DNA of 64,000 nt from Eutreptiella sp. 'Long Island Sound 2002' (lineage: Eukaryota; Euglenozoa; Euglenophyceae; Eutreptiales; Eutreptiaceae): the NCBI GenBank assembly GCA_964036045.1, contig OZ038383.1, positions 62,625,725-62,689,724 on the forward strand. Reading direction: 5' to 3'. This document shows, piece after piece, positions 57,131 to 64,000 of the stretch (position 1 is the first letter of the stretch; each line of letters begins with the position of its first letter). The position numbers and the translations under genes were made by a program. The notes beneath the pieces are model-generated. The model did no database searches, was not told the DNA's origin, and saw nothing but the letters and a program-made list of their open reading frames with translations.

Positions 57131-59027
57131 AACACTGAAAGTCGTGGAGAACGTCACCGATCCCTCCTCAGGGAGTGTAAAACGGTTTGACTATACCCGA
57201 CGAGTAAGTCGATTTCGGTTGATCCAGGGCATTAAGCGTCGAGATCCGGCCAAAACTCCACCCCTGCCGAAAGATTCCCTTATCATCCGTGACTGGACGT
57301 CCGATTATCTGCAGGATCCCATGTTTAAAGAGGTCTTTGGAAATCTCAAATCCAAAGATGCTCACAAGGATGGGATTTTTTCTGAGTATTCGTTGGATGG
57401 GGGGAAACTGTGGATGGAGGGTAAATTGTGCGTACCAGACGCCCTGGCCCCCCGAGTGTTAAACTGGTGGCACAAATGGGAGTCCCCACACGCACATGGC
57501 CGTAGATTGTGGTCGATGATTAAACATAGGTTGTTTGGCTCACGGCTATATACTCATTGCATGAAAGTAGCCGCCGGATGGGCCCAATGTGCTGTCTCGA
57601 CGCCCCCCAGCGCGAAGAAGCACAGCCATCTGAGGCCACATCCTATTCCGGAGCGCCTCTTTAACAGAGTCACCAGTGATTTTTTCTATCTCGGTTAACT
57701 CGACGACGAAGAGTGCCATTGGACCAACAAAAAGGTCAATGGAGTGCTCCTTATTCAGTGCCGTCATTCCGGCTACATTCAGGTGTTGCCTTGCAACATC
57801 GAGTCGATGACTGGCAAGGCTGCCGCCAAATGGTGCGCGCAGACCTGGATGGGAGGTTGGGACGTCCCATCCGAGGTGGTTACGGACTCAGGCAAAGGGT
57901 ACACCTCCGAATGGTGGAGGGAATTATGTGCTCGCCTTGGAATCCACCACCTCAGGTGTGAAATCCACTCGCATCGAGCGCTGCCTGGCGAAAGAGCCGG
58001 CCGCTCAATTATAAATATGCTTCGTAAGGAGCTCGCGAGTGAAAAAGATTTCCATTGGATGGAAGTTCTCTTCGCATTGCTTCGCCGTTACCACAACACG
58101 CCTTTGTATCATGGCCTTTCTGCAAATGAAATTGTCTTTGGACGAAAGAAGTGTTGGTGGAACATGCCGTTGAATAATCCTCGCCCTTGTAAAGATGCTT
58201 CGTTGTTTTTGGATGACGTCCAACGAGCAGATAAAACTGTCTCGAAATTAATTGATAAGCATCAAGCTGACTGGCTTTGGGTCCAGAATCAAGGCCGAAA
58301 AAACCCCCACAGATTTGAAGTCGATGATGGAGTTTGGCTTCGAAAATCCGAAACCACCCTGGACGGAGATGATAAGCTTCTTCCCTTGTGGGAGGGGCCG
58401 TTCGCTGTTACAGCGCGTCTCGGTGAGAACAGGTGGAGGATTCGTGTGGATGTCAGCAGGGAAATTGATCTTTCGGGCGATCGCCTCAAGAGAGAGATCC
58501 CCTCCCCCAAGGATCGGGTTAAACCCCTTTTTTGGACTTCGAAAATTTTGTCCGATCGGGTCATCGAAGGGGGGAAGTACGAACTCAAGAGGATTGTTGA
58601 AGCAAGACGTGACGCCAAGGGCGAATGGGAATTTTTATGTGAGTGGAGGGGCTTTGATTCCAGTCACAACAACTGGGAACCAGCCCATTCTTTTGTCCAT
58701 GGGTACACCAAGGGGTTCATCGACTTCCTCAAGAAGCACCCCGAAATTGGCGTACTCTTGACAGACTGTTTGTTGAAACCAGACAGACAGGTGGAGAGCG
58801 ACGGAAAAAGACCTGTGGTGAATCGAGATCCAGCCTTTTACGGCCCTCAGCAGCCACATTCCAGGGCTGATCCGTCGATCCCCCCTCCTGCGGCCAGGCC
58901 AGCCGAGGAGCCAAATGAGGACCAAGCTTCGAGTTCGGCCGCTGATTTGCAGCGCCCAAGCCGTACGAGGGCCCGACCAGACAGGTTGGTGGTCACATGT
59001 ATTCGTGCTTGGCCGAATTCAACTTGA
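57131..59027 (+). pseudogene. Ty3-2 integrase with chromodomain
   Basis: An HHCC-like module (WWHKWESPHAHGRR ... HCMKVAAGWAQC) precedes the core. In-frame TAA at 57696-57698. In the core the first catalytic Asp is replaced: the motif reads LLIQCRHSGY, Cys at 57759-57761 where Ty3-1 has VDRHSGY. The second Asp (VVTDSGKGYTSEWW) and a candidate Glu (PGERAGRS) are present. The C-terminus carries a chromodomain (YELKRIVEARRD ... FLCEWRGFDSSHNNWEP, about 58575-58685) and a Pro/Ser-rich tail. Ends at TGA 59025-59027. Confidence 0.8.
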
Positions 59028-60676
59028 AAAAAACCACATTCTGCTCAATCCACTGTTCATTTTTCCTGATTACATCATGATGTGGAGAACTGCAAATGTT
59101 TGATAATTTGACGTCAATCAACTTTTCTTTGGTCTCCGTTCGGCAGACAAGGCGTAGATACGCTACCGAAAGCCACGGAGTGTGCTGCCGTGTTCAGAAA
59201 AAACCAAAGTCAGGCTTAATTCAGGCAGATTCGGGGTAATCTTGTCTCTGTTGGTCTGTGCATCTTTCGAATTTGGCTACTCGTGCAGATGGAAGCAAAT
59301 GTACATAGTAGAAACGCTGGCCAGCGACATTCACCCCTACAGGCACCCCCTGTAGTACTGGCTGCACCAGATGCGACGCCAGGAACTCAGATCTTACCTT
59401 CAATTGCCGTGATGCGGAAGCCAAAGTCCAGATTCAGATCCAGGATCCTCAAATTTGCCTTGAATTTCTCAGGTTTGTCCATCATTCTGCCACTGTTGCA
59501 CGAAACCCAGACGTCAATTGTTCAGACAACCTTCACATAGGAGCTCTAGGGACTTCTAACAGCAACCTCTGAAGTCCGTAAGCTTCGTTGTATTTTTGGC
59601 ACACGCCAATGTGAGCTCAATCCGACCTGAAACTGTCGAAAATGGTGAATTCAAGTGTCTTGTGGGACTCAACCGAAAGATTGGCCTTGTCCAAGTCGAT
59701 TGACACCACCGCCACTGTAAATAGAGGACTACTCGGTGTCTCTCAGTTATATACTGTCAGTAAGGCGCCTTCAGCGAACCTTCGGCGCGTTACATGCCAA
59801 GGATCCAGGGCTATCATGTCCCATCATGATGCATCATCACATGATCCACATTTTGATGGAATCTGTTGGATGCTCGCGAACCAACGTGCCGGAAAGCACA
59901 ATTGAGCTGAATAAACGACAATACATATTAACTCTAGTCTAAACGAAAGTGTTAGTAGTTTCAGTTCTAGACAGTCCGCTTCATTTCACCTTCATCTTAG
60001 GGAATTTCCTCATTTTAGGACAATTTAGGTTGATTTCCTTGTCATCTCCTCTCATTCCTCGAAGATCTGTTTAGATCTAAGTGAACAGAAAAACATCCTT
60101 ACATTCTGTTGTTCACTTAGGGCCTGCAGACTTCATTGGCATTTGTTTTCCCTCTCTGTGATTGCTTAATCTCCTTCATCTCTGCTCAAATTGACTCTCA
60201 ATCTTGCTGAATCTTGTGATCATCCACCAGATGCGCCAAATCCGAAGCACATGCTGCACTTTTCAGAACGAGAAAAGCGGGAGTAACACGATGTAGAGTT
60301 CGGCGAGGACACCGTAGCGTGCCCGCGACAGCAAAACTGTGCCAGAGCGCTGAGATGTCACTCCATTTCTTGATTCCCCCACTCAATCCACCAATAATCT
60401 ACCTCATTCTCAACCAGTGCATGGTTTGGTATCGATTCTCGATACGTTTACATGCTCTTTAGCCCTTAACCTACTGTTTTACTGCACGGAGGACTGTTCG
60501 TCACTTGTCATTCTGTCTCATTTCAGGTTCATCCATCCTGATTCAGTGCCAATTCAGCCCAAATCAGGTCAGATCAAGCAGATTTCGCCCCATCGAGGCT
60601 ACATTTCTATTTTTTTCTGGGACTTACCCGCACTACGTTCTTCGTTGACGTAGCGACACACCCCAGTGTGTTTTTG
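59028..60676 (+). other. Ty3-2 long 3' non-coding region
   Basis: About 1.65 kb between the pol stop and the purine tract. Frames are short and unremarkable on both strands; no second LTR, tRNA or repeat seen. Confidence 0.6.
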
Positions 60677-60685
60677 GAGGGGGAG
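60677..60685 (+). promoter_or_regulatory. Ty3-2 polypurine tract
   Basis: GGAGGGGGAG-type tract directly before the 3' LTR. Confidence 0.8.
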
Positions 60686-61218
60686 TGTAAGTGCGGCTAA
60701 CCCCCATTCGCTCAGATTTTCACTGATCTAACCCAGATCGGCTACATTTTGGTCATTTTCCCTGCTTTGGCGGAATCGCCGCCTCGCAGCTCAGTCTCAG
60801 GATTAGACCTATATATTTCTGATGTGCCGGATCTGATTCCGCGGTCCATTCTCCGTAAATCCGCCGCGTTCCGATCATTTGCCTGGAATCGCCATTTGCC
60901 GCTGACGCGCGCTCGCGGGCCAGATCGGCCAAATATTTTTCACAATAGGATTTATTTAAATCTTTTCAGACAGATATGGACACTCAGATGTACTTAGGAT
61001 AATCCGCATCAATTTTCTTCATAGACTGGGATTTTCTGCCGGATAACAATCAGCATGGACCTTGCTTCAGTTGTTGCTGCTCTCGCCTCCGTTGGTGTTC
61101 GAGTCTCCGGTTCTACCCCCAATAGCAGCGTTCAGGTCGACTCCTCGCGTGCCTGCCCCACTGGTCTTGCCGGCCCCGAGCCCTCCGGCACCATCAACGA
61201 CCCAGGGCAGCACTTTCA
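60686..61218 (+). repeat. 3' LTR of Ty3-2
   Basis: 533 bp, partner of 50432-50965 with about 11 differences; it also carries the first codons of gag (ATG at 61055). Followed by the TCTTG duplication at 61219-61223. Confidence 0.92.
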
Positions 61219-61223
61219 TCTTG

Positions 61224-61395
61224 GTTCCATATGCCCGTCTCATGTCAAGGAAATTGGGATGGGGGGTACTTGGGAGGCATTGAGCCATGGTATGTGCATC
61301 CCTGCGGCAAATTAAGCAGAAACAAACAATCTCGTCAAGGGTGAAGGGAGAGGCACTCAATCCGGTTCGTGCATGATCAAATGTACCAAGACGTC
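61224..61395 (-). other. Ty3-3 3' untranslated region (part before Ty3-2)
   Basis: Its first bases on the minus strand still resemble the last codons of Ty3-1 pol (GACGTCTTGGTACATTTG against GACGTGTTGGTCCATTTG), so the stop at 61396 is a premature TAG and the original protein ended slightly later. Confidence 0.6.
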
Positions 61396-64000
61396 CTAGA
61401 CATCTAGACTAATCCCCTTTTTCTTGAGATAGTCCAGCCACACCGTGGTATACCTTGGCACAAAACTGCTCGGAGGCTCCCAACAGTCTCGCGAAGTGGA
61501 AAATCCTTTCCACCGAACCTTGTATAGCCTCCCCACCGGGGTGGCGGGGTCCGGCTTGTCCGTTAGGATTTGCTCCGCGGTGTATTCATCCTCCTGACCG
61601 TCCTCGTCGGAGTCCAGGTCTCCCACCATGAACTCAAACGTCACCGCTCGCCCGCCGGGATCCGGCGCCCGTGGTCGGAGTTGTGTATGGTCCCGATCCA
61701 GGATTTTGTTGTCTCCGAGCTGGACGGCATACACGTCTTGCCCGATCTTGCGCACGATGACCCCTGGGCTATACCACGATTGTTTGCGATGGCGGGTTAC
61801 CACGTCTTTGTGCTGGCGCTCCACCCAAACGGTGTCCTTGAGGGAGTACTTGTGGATCTTGCCTTCCTTGAAGTACTTGGCCCTCTGCTCATGCTCATCA
61901 TGCAAGGACTTGCACACCTTGGCTGCTGTGGCATCGGCCTCACTCATCATGGTGTCTGCGCCCCAAGCAACCTTGCCATGGTTCATCCACGGGAGAGTTC
62001 GAGACACTCAATCCCGTAAGAATACAATGCGGTGCGGAGACAATCCCGTAGTTGCCGGTAAATCATGGAAGGCTTGTAAAACCCTCCAAAGAGAATGAAA
62101 CCAATTCCTCCCCGGCTCCTCGATGTGCAATTGGCGGAATTTCTCGAATATTTGCCTCCCGGCGACCTCCGCGCGGCCGTTTGACCGGCTATGATACGCC
62201 ACTGTCTTGGCATGTCGAATACCCATGTGCTTGCACATGCTCTTGAACCGGGAGCCCACAAATTGACTCCCCCGGTCGCTGCATATGACAGCGGGGACGT
62301 CGAAGATGGTCAGCCAATGCCGATCCATGGCTTCGGCAACGGTCTTGGCTTGGAGACCCACTCCATGCTTGTCTTTCTTGTCCTTCTTCTTGGACTTCTT
62401 ACCCGGAACCGCCACGATATACCCGTTATGTCGGTCCACGGCGGAAATAATACAATCATATTTTTCCCCCTCAACCGTGACCTCGGGCATGGCAAACACG
62501 TCTATGGCAATGGAGCGCATCGGTGCCTCGGGGATCGCCGTATAAACCGGGTTCCCCAGAGTGGAGTGCTTCCGGCTTTTGGTGACCCTACACACGGCAC
62601 AATCGTTGCAATAACGATTTCAGATTGCGTAGTATCCCGGAGGGAACTCAAACCTCCATTCGAGATCTCGTTGCATCTTGTCGCGGCCCAGATGCATAAG
62701 TTGGGCGTTGTGCCAATGGTCAATGAGCGCCTCGACCCGGCTCTCCGGCACCAATAGCTTGTCATTGAGGAAGAGCTTGTTCCTGTCCTCCGTCACGCCT
62801 TTGGGCCACTCATCGTCGCAGGGGGCACTCACGGCGTTCCAGTACCTGTTCTTATGCTCCGAGGCGGCATAATCCTCCAACCAATCCTCCATGAGCACCG
62901 ACTCCGGGTGCTCAATGGGCGCTACGAGACATTCCTCCAAAGTCTCTTCCGTCAAAACCTGAACTTGGGCATCCTGTCGTCGACTCAACTCCGCCTTGGA
63001 TGCCATGACCACAAAGCACTTGGTGTCGCCCTCTTCCATGGCCTTCTCGAGCTCAATGATGCGTTTGGCCTCCTCCGTTTTCTCGGCGTCTTCACGGCTA
63101 GATATGTCCATCCAAGCCTTGCCCGCGGGATAGGCCCAATGACTAAGGCAATCGGCTACAGTGTTGTCCTTCCCGGGGACATAGACGACGCTCAAGTCGA
63201 ACTTCGCAAAAGTCTAGTGCCATCAGGCTCGCCTTGCCGCTGGACCCCAGGGAGTATCCACATGCTCCTTGTGCCAACTGTGAAGTGATTGATGATCAGT
63301 ACATACCACCAGGTGTTGAAGTCCGATATGGCCCGACCATTTCCGGAGCGCGCACACAATGGCATAAGTCACCTTCTCCCTCGCGGTCCACGTCCGACGT
63401 TGGCCTTCCGCGGGGACTCGACTCCAAAAGGCCACCGGGACATGCGTTCCATCGCACCAGACTTGCTTGAGGACTGCCCCCACGGCATAGTGCGAGGCTT
63501 CCGTGCGCATCACAAATCCCTTGTCCGGATACAACAAGAAAAGACTTAATTGACCCAATAGTCGTTCCTTCAACTTGTTGAACGCTTCTTCGGCTTCCGT
63601 TGTCCATGCCAATTTTTTCTTGCTTCCCTTGCGACCATCGAACTTGCCCACCTGTAGCATCTTGTGGAGAGGCCCCTAGAGATCCGCATACATTCGTACA
63701 TAATCCGAATAATAATTGCAAAATTCCATGAAGGACCGGAGTTCACTGATGGTTTTTGGAGTTTTCCCCAGTGGCGTAGTGCTGCCAATTTCCCAGGCAT
63801 GGGTCGGCGTTGCCCGTGACCAACCACATGTCCAGCGAACTCCACTTCTCTCACAAAGAGTGAGGCCTTTGTGGACTTGCACACCATGCTGTGCTTGTCC
63901 AAGACCCCCAATAGTCGGCGCAAGTCCTTCTCATGTGCCTCGATGAGCCCGTTGTGGGTCATGTCCTCGGTGCCCGACCCAATAATGATATCATCAACAA
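61396..64000 (-). pseudogene. Ty3-3 pol: RT (partial), RNase H, integrase, chromodomain
   Basis: The window end cuts RT at the catalytic VDD (63990-63998). Then come EVEFAGHVVGHGQRRP, a frame change near 63770, TISELRSFMEF, RNase H with MRTEASHYAVGAVL (Glu replacing the first catalytic Asp), VTYAIVCAL and CTDHQSL, integrase with HHCC near 62730-62590, VDRHNGY, SDRGSQF and SNGRAEVAGR, and a chromodomain (YKVRWKGFSTSRDCWEPP). In-frame stops lie at 63676, 63223, 63214, 62620 and 62008; the one at 62008 aligns with CGA (Arg) in Ty3-1. Same family as Ty3-1 by close protein similarity throughout. Confidence 0.85.

Larger units (their letters stand above)
50432..61218 (+). mobile_element. Ty3-2: full-length chromodomain Ty3/gypsy element (10.8 kb)
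   Basis: LTRs 50432-50965 and 60686-61218 (about 98 percent identical by eye), primer site, gag, protease, RT, RNase H, integrase, chromodomain, long 3' region, purine tract, and a perfect 5-bp duplication TCTTG. Coding is broken by stops at 53833 (TAG), 56403 (TGA) and 57696 (TAA) and by one-base shifts near 53533, 54130 and 56115. It is a different family from Ty3-1 and Ty3-3. Confidence 0.92.
48281..64000 (-). mobile_element. Ty3-3: Ty3/gypsy element related to Ty3-1, split by Ty3-2, off the right edge
   Basis: Minus-strand order: RT (cut by the window end at VDDIIIG), RNase H, integrase and chromodomain to 61396, 3' untranslated region interrupted at 61223/50432 by Ty3-2, purine tract, and 3' LTR 49241-48281. 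The sequence before the tract resembles that of Ty3-1 (TCCTCCCGTCCTC ... GCTCTGGGAAG), which joins the two halves. The encoded proteins are closely similar to Ty3-1 but the LTR is a different length (961 bp against 2.37 kb). Confidence 0.8.

Overview
This 64 kb window comes from a transposon-dense eukaryotic genome. No host gene, rRNA, tRNA or bacterial-type operon can be supported. The best guess at the organism is a green alga or related microeukaryote with a large repeat-rich genome. That rests on several chromodomain-bearing Ty3/gypsy elements primed by initiator tRNA-Met and a very GC-rich non-LTR element. The species cannot be named from the sequence alone.

Layout. (a) 1-823: the 5' end of a minus-strand Ty3-like element (LTR 341-823, primer-binding site, start of gag) that runs off the left edge. 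(b) 824-6380: flank with one small charged ORF fragment and otherwise nothing recognisable. (c) 6381-8800: a 2.2 kb minisatellite-bearing insertion between 106-bp direct repeats. (d) 9105-44700, minus strand: a giant LINE of about 19.3 kb once its insertion is subtracted. It has 64-bp 5' monomers, a roughly 2250-codon ORF1, an ORF2 (APE endonuclease, RT, RNase H, CCHC), a third ORF of about 1850 codons with no known function, and a (TACC)n tail. Direct repeats of about 421 bp lie exactly at its two ends. (e) 24272-40553, plus strand: a 16.3 kb Ty3 element (Ty3-1) inserted into LINE ORF1. Its 5' LTR carries a 3.06 kb non-autonomous LTR element with identical LTRs. (f) 45121-48280: flank with a minisatellite. 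(g) 48281-64000, minus strand: a third Ty3 element (Ty3-3, related to Ty3-1) whose 3' untranslated region was hit by a complete plus-strand Ty3 element (Ty3-2, 50432-61218, 5-bp target duplication TCTTG). The rest of Ty3-3 runs off the right edge inside its RT gene.

The elements are degenerate. Their open frames are broken by nonsense codons (several read as CGA to TGA) and by single-base shifts, several of them in homopolymers. LTR pairs and the LINE flank pair each differ by about 2 percent by eye, so the LINE, Ty3-1 and Ty3-2 are of similar age. The nested 3.06 kb element is much younger.

The two most notable things are the oversized three-ORF LINE with its very long flanking duplications, and a design shared by three separate Ty3-like elements. 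In each of them the gag ORF starts inside the LTR and is translated straight through the tRNA primer-binding site in the same reading frame.
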